This document shows positions 1 through 6,390 of a stretch of DNA of 11,756 bases, one piece after another. This DNA is from a bacterium (lineage in GTDB: Bacteria; Patescibacteriota; Minisyncoccia; Moranbacterales; DUUL01): assembly GCA_030626045.1 (NCBI GenBank), contig DAOUPS010000018.1, positions 1-11,756 on the forward strand. The letters run 5' to 3'. The notes under the pieces were generated by a model, which saw only the letters and a program-made list of their open reading frames with translations, was not told the origin of the DNA and did not search any database. The position numbers and the translations under genes were made by a program. Every line of letters begins with the position of its first letter. The stretch's first letter is position 1.

Positions 1-660
1 ATGTTCATATTCTTGTTCTTCGGATTGGTTATCGGCGCCCGGCTTGGCTATTTATTTTTTTACGATCTATCGGAATTCATCGCTCATCCGCTGAATTTGC
101 TGTTCCCTTTCCAGTCGGGATATTACACCGGTTTTTACGGCCTTTCATATCATGGCGGACTTATTGGAATTGCTATCGCCGGATTTTTACTGGGCAAAAA
201 ATATGATCTGTCATTTTTCCAACTGGCCGACTTCGTCATTCCGGCCATTCCTATCGGTTACATGTGGGGACGAATGGGTAATTTTCTCAACGGGGAGCTC
301 TTCGGCAGACCTACTGACAGCAATATCGGGATGAACTTTCGGGATGGAGATGGATTGTTGCGCCATCCGTCCCAACTCTATGAAGCTTTCGGAGAAGGTT
401 TGCTTCTTTTCCTTATTTTTTGGCCTTTGCGAAATAACCAAAAGCTTCAGGGGAAATTTCTGGGATTATATCTGATCGGTTATGGCACAGTTCGATTTAT
501 AATTGAATTTTTCCGCCAGCCGGACGAACACATTGGAACAGTATTATTTGGTTTGACAATAGGACAGCTTTTGTGCTTTTGTATGGCAATTGCCGGTGCC
601 GCATTACTAATTTATTCCAAAAAGAATGAAAATTCTAGCGCTCGAAACATCATGCGATGA
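1..660 (+). CDS. lgt: Prolipoprotein diacylglyceryl transferase, 5'-truncated by the window
   Basis: Lgt transfers diacylglycerol from phosphatidylglycerol to the lipobox cysteine of prelipoproteins, the first step of lipoprotein maturation, in the cytoplasmic membrane. The visible 219 residues carry the family landmarks: HGGL at residues 51-54, the signature GRMGNFLNGELFGRPT at 90-105 (Arg91, Asn94, Glu99), HPSQLYE at 122-128, and FFRQPD at 170-175, where the arginine matches the essential C-terminal Arg of E. coli Lgt. Several hydrophobic segments alternate with these motifs. Family members are usually about 260-290 residues, and the sequence starts inside what is normally the second membrane segment (GARLGY). 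The ATG at base 1 is therefore probably an internal methionine and about 40-50 N-terminal residues lie upstream. The 3' end overlaps tsaD by 35 nt in another frame. A lipobox protein, the expected type of substrate, is encoded at 1855-2319. Confidence 0.95.
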   Translation: MFIFLFFGLVIGARLGYLFFYDLSEFIAHPLNLLFPFQSGYYTGFYGLSYHGGLIGIAIAGFLLGKKYDLSFFQLADFVIPAIPIGYMWGRMGNFLNGELFGRPTDSNIGMNFRDGDGLLRHPSQLYEAFGEGLLLFLIFWPLRNNQKLQGKFLGLYLIGYGTVRFIIEFFRQPDEHIGTVLFGLTIGQLLCFCMAIAGAALLIYSKKNENSSARNIMR

Positions 661-1744
661 AACATCCGCAGCAGTACTGCAAGGCAACATGACCCAGCCG
701 GTTTCCGTTTTGTCCAATATTATTTCATCGCAGGTAGCTATCCACGCGAAATGGGGCGGGGTTGTTCCTAATCTGGCCGCTCGCGAACATTTAAAAAATT
801 GTATTCCAGTTATAAACAGCGCCCTGGAACACGGAAAGACCACCTTGGACAGCATTGATCTGTTCGCCGTTACGCAAGGACCGGGACTTATCCCCGCTTT
901 GCTTATCGGTACGAACGTCGCGAAAACATTGAGTTATTTCCATAAAAAACCGCTCATTGGCATTCATCATATTGAAGGACACATTTACGCGAATTTGTTA
1001 AAAACAAATAATGATCCCAAGAAATTGTTTCCCCTGATCTCTTTGATAGTATCCGGGGGACACACGCAATTGATCCGCATGAAAGGCCACTTCCAATATG
1101 AGATTATCGGTCAAACGTATGATGATGCCGTGGGCGAAGCTTTTGACAAAGTGTCCAAAATGCTTGATCTGGGTTATCCCGGCGGTCCGATCGTTTCGAA
1201 ACAAGCGCAAGATTTTGAAAAAAGTATCAGCACGATCAAGAACAAGAAATTAAAAAACGAACTTTTATCAATAAGCTTTCCCCGCCCTATGATCTCAAGC
1301 CATGATTTTAATTTTTCTTTTTCCGGACTTAAAACAGCCGTATTGTATTTTATGAAAGATATGAAAAAGAGAAAGATCGGCATTGAAACAATGGAGTTGT
1401 ATAAAGGAGCAATATGCTACGCTTTCCAAGAATCAGCCACCGAAGTGCTTGTTTCGAAAACAATGGATGCGGTTAAACGATTCACTCCTTTGACATTACT
1501 CGTTGCCGGAGGAGTAGCGGCCAATAAAAAACTCATAGAAAAATTAAAAGAATCAACAAGCGAATTAAATTCTGTGCACTTTGTTTCTCCGAAACTTGAA
1601 TATTGCGGCGATAACGCAGCCATGATCGGAGTCGCCGCATTTTACCGTTATAACGCACTCAAAAAAGCTAATCGCTTAAAAGAATTGGATAACAATTGGA
1701 AAATACTCGAAGCTGACGCCAATATGAAACTGCAAAAAATATGA
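626..1744 (+). CDS. tsaD: tRNA N6-adenosine threonylcarbamoyltransferase
   Basis: TsaD (Kae1/Qri7 family) transfers the threonylcarbamoyl group from threonylcarbamoyl-AMP to A37 of ANN-decoding tRNAs, giving t6A, together with TsaB and TsaE in bacteria. The 372-residue protein has the ASKHA fold signatures in order: ETSCDETSAAV at residues 7-17, QGPGLIPALLIG at 84-95, the metal-binding HIEGH at 115-119 (His115, His119), SGGHTQL at 143-149, YDDAVGEAFDK at 165-175, FSFSGLKTAV near 230-239, VAGGVAANKKL at 293-303, and CGDNAAMIG at 327-335 with metal ligand Asp329. Length is slightly above the usual 330-345. The ATG at 626 gives the canonical start MKILALETSCDET. It lies 35 nt inside the end of lgt and has no Shine-Dalgarno, which suggests translational coupling. 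TsaB and TsaE are not in the window. Confidence 0.97.
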   Translation: MKILALETSCDETSAAVLQGNMTQPVSVLSNIISSQVAIHAKWGGVVPNLAAREHLKNCIPVINSALEHGKTTLDSIDLFAVTQGPGLIPALLIGTNVAKTLSYFHKKPLIGIHHIEGHIYANLLKTNNDPKKLFPLISLIVSGGHTQLIRMKGHFQYEIIGQTYDDAVGEAFDKVSKMLDLGYPGGPIVSKQAQDFEKSISTIKNKKLKNELLSISFPRPMISSHDFNFSFSGLKTAVLYFMKDMKKRKIGIETMELYKGAICYAFQESATEVLVSKTMDAVKRFTPLTLLVAGGVAANKKLIEKLKESTSELNSVHFVSPKLEYCGDNAAMIGVAAFYRYNALKKANRLKELDNNWKILEADANMKLQKI

Positions 1745-1751
1745 TTTTGAG

Positions 1752-1780
1752 TTGACAATCAAATAATTATTTGTCATACT
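1752..1780 (+). promoter_or_regulatory. Sigma-70-type promoter of the lipoprotein gene with overlapping palindrome
   Basis: A perfect -35 box TTGACA (1752-1757) is followed after exactly 17 nt by CATACT (1775-1780), which matches TATAAT at 4 of 6 positions and is preceded by TG at 1772-1773 (extended -10). Transcription would start near 1787, giving a leader of about 65-70 nt before the ATG at 1855. The spacer holds the perfect 12-bp palindrome AAATAATTATTT (1761-1772). The arms TGACAA (1753-1758) and TTGTCA (1771-1776) are inverted across the two promoter boxes. This is a possible operator; no regulator can be named. Confidence 0.75.
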
Positions 1781-1841
1781 TCACTGTTACAGTAAAAGTG
1801 TTTTAGTGTGGGTAACTTGATAATCTAAACAGGAAAATTCC

Positions 1842-1849
1842 AAAGGAGG
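1842..1849 (+). promoter_or_regulatory. Strong Shine-Dalgarno of the lipoprotein gene
   Basis: AAAGGAGG lies 5 nt before the ATG at 1855, close to a perfect anti-SD match at good spacing. It fixes the start codon, and no other gene in the window has anything comparable. Confidence 0.9.
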
Positions 1850-1854
1850 AAGCT

Positions 1855-2319
1855 ATGAAACGTTTTACGATTTTGTTTGCTTTTGCTGTTGCAGCGTTGC
1901 TGATATTACCAGGCTGCGCGGCAGTGAACAGTGTTCCTAAAGGAGAAAAAGGAATGTGGGGTAGCGCGGCCGGAGCCGGAGCTGGCGCGATCATCGGTCA
2001 GGCAATCGGCCGTGACACCAAAGCCACACTGATTGGAGCAGCCATCGGCGGATTACTCGGCTATATTACCGGCACGGAAATGGACAAGCGCGACCTGCGA
2101 TGTCTGAACAATGTCTATGAGTACGGACGATCCAATCGGACCGTCTCTTGGATTAATCCTGATAACAAGAGCCAATACAGGGTAACTCCACAACCGGCTC
2201 GCAGATCAAACGGCAGGATATGCCGAGAAGCGAAGATCATTGCCGTCATCAACGGCACACGGCAGGAAACTTATACCACGGCTTGCCGTGATGAATACGG
2301 TCAATGGGAACTGCAGTAA
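1855..2319 (+). CDS. Glycine-zipper lipoprotein, 17-kDa surface antigen-like
   Basis: A predicted secreted lipoprotein of 154 residues. It has a positively charged start (MKR), a hydrophobic core and the lipobox LPGC at residues 18-21, so Cys21 would be lipidated by Lgt. Residues 37-73 form two short glycine-zipper helices with glycines every fourth residue (G40, G44, G48, G52 and G61, G65, G69, G73), as in SlyB/17-kDa antigen (Rickettsia 17 kDa surface antigen, glycine-zipper 2TM) proteins, which sit in or under the outer membrane of diderms. The C-terminal 35 residues (CRE at 123-125, an alternating strand, then TTACRDEYGQWEL) resemble the antigen's C-terminal domain, and Cys123 and Cys144 could form a disulfide. 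The gene has its own promoter, RBS and terminator. Bases 2041-2100 count 35 G+C of 60, against 23 of 60 at 4381-4440 in serS. Architecture and composition fit acquisition from a diderm, but the function is not known. Confidence 0.85.
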   Translation: MKRFTILFAFAVAALLILPGCAAVNSVPKGEKGMWGSAAGAGAGAIIGQAIGRDTKATLIGAAIGGLLGYITGTEMDKRDLRCLNNVYEYGRSNRTVSWINPDNKSQYRVTPQPARRSNGRICREAKIIAVINGTRQETYTTACRDEYGQWELQ

Positions 2320-2340
2320 TCTTTCCTATCGATCCAAACC

Positions 2341-2379
2341 GGCGGAGAGCTGAAATTAAGTGCTCCGCCTGTTTTTTTT
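2341..2379 (+). terminator. Rho-independent terminator of the lipoprotein gene
   Basis: GGCGGAG (2341-2347) pairs with CTCCGCC (2363-2369) around a 15-nt loop. A C-G and three A-T outer pairs can form after one mismatch, and a run of eight T follows at 2372-2379. It begins 21 nt after the lipoprotein stop codon and points along the plus strand. Confidence 0.88.
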
Positions 2380-2522
2380 ATAACGGGACAAACTTATACT
2401 GCGCTGGTGGAGATATGGAAAATCATTGGACGTTTTGTCTTAGCAATAGCGTTTCTACGCACTTCAGCCAAGATATCGCCACTACACCCTTTTAACTAAT
2501 GACCCGCAAAGTACACGCAACA

Positions 2523-2560
2523 AGAGCCGCCCACAAATCGTGGACGGCTCTGAATTTTTT
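2523..2560 (+). terminator. Second terminator hairpin between convergent units, possibly bidirectional
   Basis: AGAGCCGcCCAC (2523-2534) pairs with GTGGaCGGCTCT (2540-2551), giving 11 of 12 pairs with one C/A mismatch and a 5-nt loop. Six T follow at 2555-2560 on the plus strand. On the minus strand, where the ddl transcript ends (stop at 2614), the trailing sequence is only TTGTTG, a weaker U tract. It probably terminates the minus-strand unit and backs up the plus-strand terminator. The 143 nt between the two hairpins (2380-2522) hold no convincing gene. Confidence 0.75.
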
Positions 2561-2613
2561 AGTTATTTAAAATCAAAGGCAGACTAAAATTTTGAATTCT
2601 ATGCAATATTATT

Positions 2614-3549
2614 TTACTTATCGTTTTTTTCTATTGCGCCTTTAATTAACTTGTCCAGAAAATCAGGAAATTCCATGCCGGCTGTTCTAGCCGCTTGCGG
2701 AACAAGTGATGTTTCCGTCATTCCGGGAATGGTGTTGATCTCTAAAAAATAAAACTTTCCGTTTTTTTCATTCCAAATAAGATCAGCACGGGCAATATCT
2801 TCACATCCAAGCGCCTCATAAATTTTCACCGCCATTTCTTGAACCGTGTTCTGCGCCTTAAGTGGAATTTTAGCCGGGCAGATCTCTTCTGCCGCGTCCG
2901 CTTTATACTTCGCCCTGTAATCAAACCATTTTGAATTTTTCGGGATAATTTCAATTACGGGAAGCGCTACGATCCGCTTATTCCCCATCACTGCTACCGT
3001 AAGTTCCCGCCCATGTATATATTGTTCCAGCATCACTTTTCTGCCAAATTCGAAAGCCTGTCTGATCCCGTTTTTTAATTCTTTTTCATTCTTCGCGATC
3101 GCCATTCCAACCGAAGAACCAAGTTCGATTGGTTTAATTACCACAGGAAATCCGAACTGATCCGGATAATTTTCATCCGTTTTTTTTAAAACGACATAAT
3201 CCGCTGTGTTAATTCCGATATTCCGTGCGATTGCTTTGGTTTGAGATTTGTTCATTGCCAGTGCACTGGCAAGGCATCCGGAAAAAACATAAGGCGCACC
3301 GATCATATCAAGCATCCCTTGCAATTTCCCATCTTCTCCAAATGGTCCGTGAAGAGCCGGAAAAACAACATCAAACTTTTCATCAAATACATCTTGTACA
3401 AATTTTCTTAGATCTGTTTTTGGATCATACTGAAATATCTCGTATCTTTTCTTATCCAGTGCACCAAAAATTTGCTTTCCGGTCTTCAGTGAAACCTCCC
3501 TCTCACCAGAAATCCCGCCCGAAAGCAACGCCAGTTTTATTTTTGCCAT
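2614..3549 (-). CDS. ddl: D-alanine--D-alanine ligase
   Basis: This ATP-grasp enzyme joins two D-alanines to make the dipeptide added by MurF to peptidoglycan precursors, in the cytoplasm. The 311 residues match the family length. Motifs seen: LLSGGISGEREVS at 8-20 (Glu16 binds the first D-Ala in the family), HGPFGEDG at 67-74, ASALAMNK at 94-101, KPIELGSSVG at 139-148 (Ser145/Ser146), the omega-loop Tyr215 in YRAKY, ARADL at 253-257, and the metal and substrate region EINTIPGMTETSLVP at 270-284 (Glu270, Asn272). The omega-loop Tyr points to the D-Ala-D-Ala class, not the D-Ala-D-lactate class. The start ATG follows serS by 57 nt and lacks a clear Shine-Dalgarno. It appears to be the last gene of the minus-strand run. 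An 18-bp perfect DNA palindrome lies inside the coding region (3255-3272). Confidence 0.96.
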   Translation of the reverse strand: MAKIKLALLSGGISGEREVSLKTGKQIFGALDKKRYEIFQYDPKTDLRKFVQDVFDEKFDVVFPALHGPFGEDGKLQGMLDMIGAPYVFSGCLASALAMNKSQTKAIARNIGINTADYVVLKKTDENYPDQFGFPVVIKPIELGSSVGMAIAKNEKELKNGIRQAFEFGRKVMLEQYIHGRELTVAVMGNKRIVALPVIEIIPKNSKWFDYRAKYKADAAEEICPAKIPLKAQNTVQEMAVKIYEALGCEDIARADLIWNEKNGKFYFLEINTIPGMTETSLVPQAARTAGMEFPDFLDKLIKGAIEKNDK

Positions 3550-3606
3550 AGCTTTAGCTTTTTATCTGACAAAGAGGTGAAAAGTATTGCATGGGTGTGC
3601 GAAATC

Positions 3607-4923
3607 TCATTCTTTCCGTTCAATTTTTTTTATTCTTCCTGGCATATATTTTTGCAAAGCTTCAGGAATCAGAACTGATCCGTCTTTTTGCTGATAGTTT
3701 TCGATGATAGCAATGAGAATTCTTCCGATGGCGAACGCAGTCGCGTCATTCATATGCACCAATTCAACTGAGTCATCCGTGCGCTTGACTTTAGTGTTCA
3801 AACGGCGCGCTTGAAAATCAGTCACGTAATCAGATGTATGAGTTTCACGATATTTATTCTGTCCGGGCAGCCAACACTCAATATCAATTTGCCGATAATC
3901 AGGCTTGCCCATATCTCCGGTGCAAATCGCGACCACTTGATACGGGATCTTAAGCTGTTCAACAAGATATTCTTGAATAGCCACGATCAAATCTTGCTCG
4001 GATTCTCCTTTTTCAGGAGCCGAAAAAATTTCCATTTCCAGTTTGTCAAACTGATGACAGCGAAAAATTCCGCGGGTGTCTTTCCCGTATGTGCCAGCTT
4101 CGCGCCGAAAAGCGGTTGAATATCCTATAAAACGCAGCGGCAATTCTTTTTCGTCAATTGTTGTGCTCATAAACATCGGGCCCATGGAATGTTCCGCACT
4201 GCCTACAAGCAAAGCATCATCTTCCTTTAAATAGTATCTATCGTCAATTGGATCGAAACGGTCCATTTTTTTCATAACGTCCGCTTTCACGATCATCGGC
4301 GGAATAATCGGCGTAAAGGGTTTGCCGGATGAATTACCAATCTTTTTTGCAAGTTCAGCAATAACTTTTTCATCAGTAAGCACGTTAAGCACAAATTGAA
4401 TGATCGCAAATTGCAAAAGCACCGCTTCTCCTTTGATATAATTGAATCTTGAGCCTGATACTTGCGCTGCCGTTTTAGTGTCAATAATATCAAGCGCTTC
4501 ACCCAAATTCATATGATCTTTAGGCTCAAAATCAAATTTAGTCGGTTCGCCATTTTTCCTGATTACCTTATTTTCATTATCATCTTTGCCGATTGGAGAA
4601 TTGGGATGCGTAACATTCGGCACTTGCGCTAAGATCTTTCTAAATTCTTCTTTGATCTTTTTTAGTTCCGGCTCTTTCTTGCCAAGATGTTCTTTGACCA
4701 TTTTTCCTCGTTCAATAATATCGGGCTTTTGATCTGCCGGCGCGTTTTTTATTTCATCATTCAAGCTGTTTTTTTGCGCGTTGAGATCTTCAACATCCCG
4801 CAAAAGCTGCTTGCGTTTTTCGTTCAGCTCCAAAAGACAATTGATATCACACTTAATATTTCGCAACTCGCAATTTTTTTCCACCTCATTCTTATGAAGC
4901 TCAATATATTTTATATCCAACAT
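3607..4923 (-). CDS. serS: Serine--tRNA ligase
   Basis: SerRS charges tRNA-Ser (and tRNA-Sec where present) with serine. The 438-residue protein has the N-terminal two-helix coiled-coil arm that grips the long variable arm of tRNA-Ser (about residues 1-105, rich in Lys and Glu), followed by the class II catalytic core. Motif 2 is FRREAGTYGKDTRGIFRCHQ near 272-291, and motif 3 is NDATAFAIGR at 392-401 followed by IENYQQKDGSVLIPEALQKYM. The usual serine-binding TAE is SAE here (242-244, in VGSAEHSMGPM), and motif 3 lacks the common NGSGLAVGR, having a threonine (Thr395) as I recall for Thermus SerRS. Three cysteines (18, 25, 29) near the N-terminus are unusual but I assign them no role. It lies 65 nt after the CYTH gene and 57 nt before ddl on the same strand. 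No Shine-Dalgarno precedes the ATG. Confidence 0.96.
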   Translation of the reverse strand: MLDIKYIELHKNEVEKNCELRNIKCDINCLLELNEKRKQLLRDVEDLNAQKNSLNDEIKNAPADQKPDIIERGKMVKEHLGKKEPELKKIKEEFRKILAQVPNVTHPNSPIGKDDNENKVIRKNGEPTKFDFEPKDHMNLGEALDIIDTKTAAQVSGSRFNYIKGEAVLLQFAIIQFVLNVLTDEKVIAELAKKIGNSSGKPFTPIIPPMIVKADVMKKMDRFDPIDDRYYLKEDDALLVGSAEHSMGPMFMSTTIDEKELPLRFIGYSTAFRREAGTYGKDTRGIFRCHQFDKLEMEIFSAPEKGESEQDLIVAIQEYLVEQLKIPYQVVAICTGDMGKPDYRQIDIECWLPGQNKYRETHTSDYVTDFQARRLNTKVKRTDDSVELVHMNDATAFAIGRILIAIIENYQQKDGSVLIPEALQKYMPGRIKKIERKE

Positions 4924-4988
4924 AACATTGCTTTAATGGTAAAAAATTCTTAAAAGTTAATCTGTATGCTTGGGAACAGTTCCAGTAT

Positions 4989-5558
4989 TTAAATGAACGG
5001 ATTATCCATCTTAAAAGTTATTTTCGGGGTTTTATTGTTTATCTGATCAAGAGCAATTCCGTATTTTCTTTTATAGAGCTCGCCGATTGCGCAAAAAAGA
5101 GCACCTTTATAGTCTAAGTCGAGTTTTTGGCAAATGCTCCTTACCTTACCTTCACATTTCCCCTCAATTTCAACAAACGGTTCCAGAAACGGCCATTCGT
5201 CAATTGAGATCTCAACATCTTCCAATTTCCACATTTCACGTTTTGTTTCTTGATAGCTTTTCCACTCGCATCCGATCATTTTTAGAAATTCCACCGCATT
5301 ATCGTAATTATCCACTTTGAGACAAATTTCTCGCTGGTCTTTGATCTTATTCCCGTCAATAATTTTGAGGCTCATGGTATTTTTTCCATTTTCTCTTCTA
5401 ATTCTCAGCCAAGCATGTCTTTTCTTGTTCGGAAGAGAAAACACATCCCGTTCCTGTAAAAACTCCGGGTAGATCAATTTTGCTCCAATTTTTTCGAGTC
5501 GGCAACGGATGTCATTTTTATCAATATTTTCAAATGTTGCTTCGTACTCAATTTCCAT
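4989..5558 (-). CDS. CYTH-domain protein (class IV adenylate cyclase / triphosphatase-like)
   Basis: A single-domain CYTH (triphosphate tunnel) protein of 189 residues. The family folds into a beta tunnel that binds triphosphates with metal ions. Members include CyaB-type adenylate cyclases and thiamine- or inorganic triphosphatases, so the substrate cannot be told from sequence. Tunnel features, numbered from the chosen ATG: acidic N-terminal strand MEIEYEATF, WLRIR at 50-54 (Arg52, Arg54), SLKI at 63-66, QREICLKV near 75-82, ETKREMW at 104-110, and the closing strands IDEWPFLEPFVEIEG at 119-133 (Asp120, Glu130, Glu132). The classical ExExK motif reads ExExE, with Glu where Lys is usual. An in-frame GTG at 5579 would add seven residues and overlap the upstream NIF3 gene by 11 nt. 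I chose ATG at 5558 because it leaves a 10-nt gap and begins right at the conserved strand. Neither start has a Shine-Dalgarno. Confidence 0.88.
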   Translation of the reverse strand: MEIEYEATFENIDKNDIRCRLEKIGAKLIYPEFLQERDVFSLPNKKRHAWLRIRRENGKNTMSLKIIDGNKIKDQREICLKVDNYDNAVEFLKMIGCEWKSYQETKREMWKLEDVEISIDEWPFLEPFVEIEGKCEGKVRSICQKLDLDYKGALFCAIGELYKRKYGIALDQINNKTPKITFKMDNPFI

Positions 5559-5568
5559 AATAATAGAA

Positions 5569-6336
5569 TTATATCTCACACGGAGTATCTACGAATTCCG
5601 CTTTAATATTGAATTCTTTTGCAGCCAGATCACCAAGGTTTTTGATCCCGAAAACTTCCGTGTTATAATGCCCGGCGCCAATTAAATTTACTCCCATCTC
5701 ACGCGCTTCCCACACATTGTGTTCACGGAGTTCTCCTGTAATAAACGTCCTGGCCCCATTTTCATAGGCAACTTTGAAATCATCACTACCGGCACCTGAC
5801 ACAACGCCGATCATTTCAATTTTTTCCGGTCCGGCCAAAATTGATGTCTCTGATGTGTTCAATAACGAGTTAAGGAGAGAAATAAACTCATCCCTCTTCA
5901 GGCTTTTTTTAAGCTTACCGACAAAAAGTATTTCACCATATTGTCCGTCGTCCAGTACTTTCCATTGCTTCACACCAAGAAGTTTCATGATATGTGCGTT
6001 GTTCCCGAATTCAGGATGGGCGTCAAGAGGCAAATGAAACCCGCATAGACTAATATTGTTCTTCAAAATAAGCTTCAGCCGCTTTCTTAGAAATGTTCTT
6101 ATCCGCGGCTGATCGCCAAAATGAAAGCGTGTGATGCCGTGATGCACCATGATCATTTGCGCTTTCTTTTTGATCGCGGCTGTAATGACCTCTTCAGATA
6201 AGCTGACAGCCGTAACGATCTTGCTTACTTCAGCGGCTCCTTCGATCTGCAAGCCGTTCCAACACAGATCTTTGAACTCGCCAACCTTGAGTTTTTTCGA
6301 ACAATACTCAACGATTTTATCTCGTTTCACTGGCAT
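5569..6336 (-). CDS. NIF3-family dinuclear metal-centre protein
   Basis: A member of the NIF3/YbgI family (also called GTP cyclohydrolase 1 type 2 homologues), which form toroidal hexamers with a two-metal site and whose physiological role is not settled. At 255 residues it is the short form, without the inserted PII-like domain of some homologues. Visible conserved residues: WNGLQIEG at 26-33, HHG at 65-67 (His65, His66), HLPLDAHPEFGNN at 101-113 (Asp105), SGAGSDDF near 180-187, TGELREH at 200-206, and GHYNTE at 222-227 (His223, Glu227). His65, His66, Asp105, His223 and Glu227 would form the metal site as in YbgI, so the protein looks intact. The CYTH gene follows after 10 nt. A TATAAT hexamer lies upstream at 6381-6386. 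Confidence 0.93.
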   Translation of the reverse strand: MPVKRDKIVEYCSKKLKVGEFKDLCWNGLQIEGAAEVSKIVTAVSLSEEVITAAIKKKAQMIMVHHGITRFHFGDQPRIRTFLRKRLKLILKNNISLCGFHLPLDAHPEFGNNAHIMKLLGVKQWKVLDDGQYGEILFVGKLKKSLKRDEFISLLNSLLNTSETSILAGPEKIEMIGVVSGAGSDDFKVAYENGARTFITGELREHNVWEAREMGVNLIGAGHYNTEVFGIKNLGDLAAKEFNIKAEFVDTPCEI

Positions 6337-6380
6337 AATTTTGCTTATTTGCTTTTATTTAGACCGCCTCTGCTAAAGAA

Positions 6381-6386
6381 ATTATA
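6381..6386 (-). promoter_or_regulatory. Possible -10 box for the NIF3-CYTH-serS-ddl genes
   Basis: On the minus strand a perfect TATAAT lies about 45 nt before the NIF3 start codon. No good -35 hexamer stands 16-18 nt upstream (only AGAAAA). The inverted arms CTAAAG (6394-6399 read on the minus strand) and CTTTAG (6378-6373) flank the box symmetrically. The call is tentative. Confidence 0.35.
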
Positions 6387-6390
6387 ACCG

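Noticed and set aside
1..3. ATG at base 1 as the genuine start of lgt
   Set aside because: The frame begins within what is normally the second membrane segment and the protein would be about 40-50 residues short, so it is more likely an internal methionine of a gene cut by the window edge.
2304..2495. A 63-codon plus-strand frame after the lipoprotein gene
   Set aside because: It overlaps the lipoprotein 3' end and runs straight through the terminator hairpin and T tract; it has no Shine-Dalgarno and no recognisable sequence.
3225..3551. A 108-codon plus-strand open frame opposite ddl
   Set aside because: It lies antisense to conserved Ddl motifs and has low-complexity composition; a shadow of the real gene.
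4837..4872. Three N-terminal cysteines in SerRS (residues 18, 25, 29) as a possible metal site
   Set aside because: The spacing is not a known zinc motif and they lie in the coiled-coil tRNA arm, where no metal is expected.
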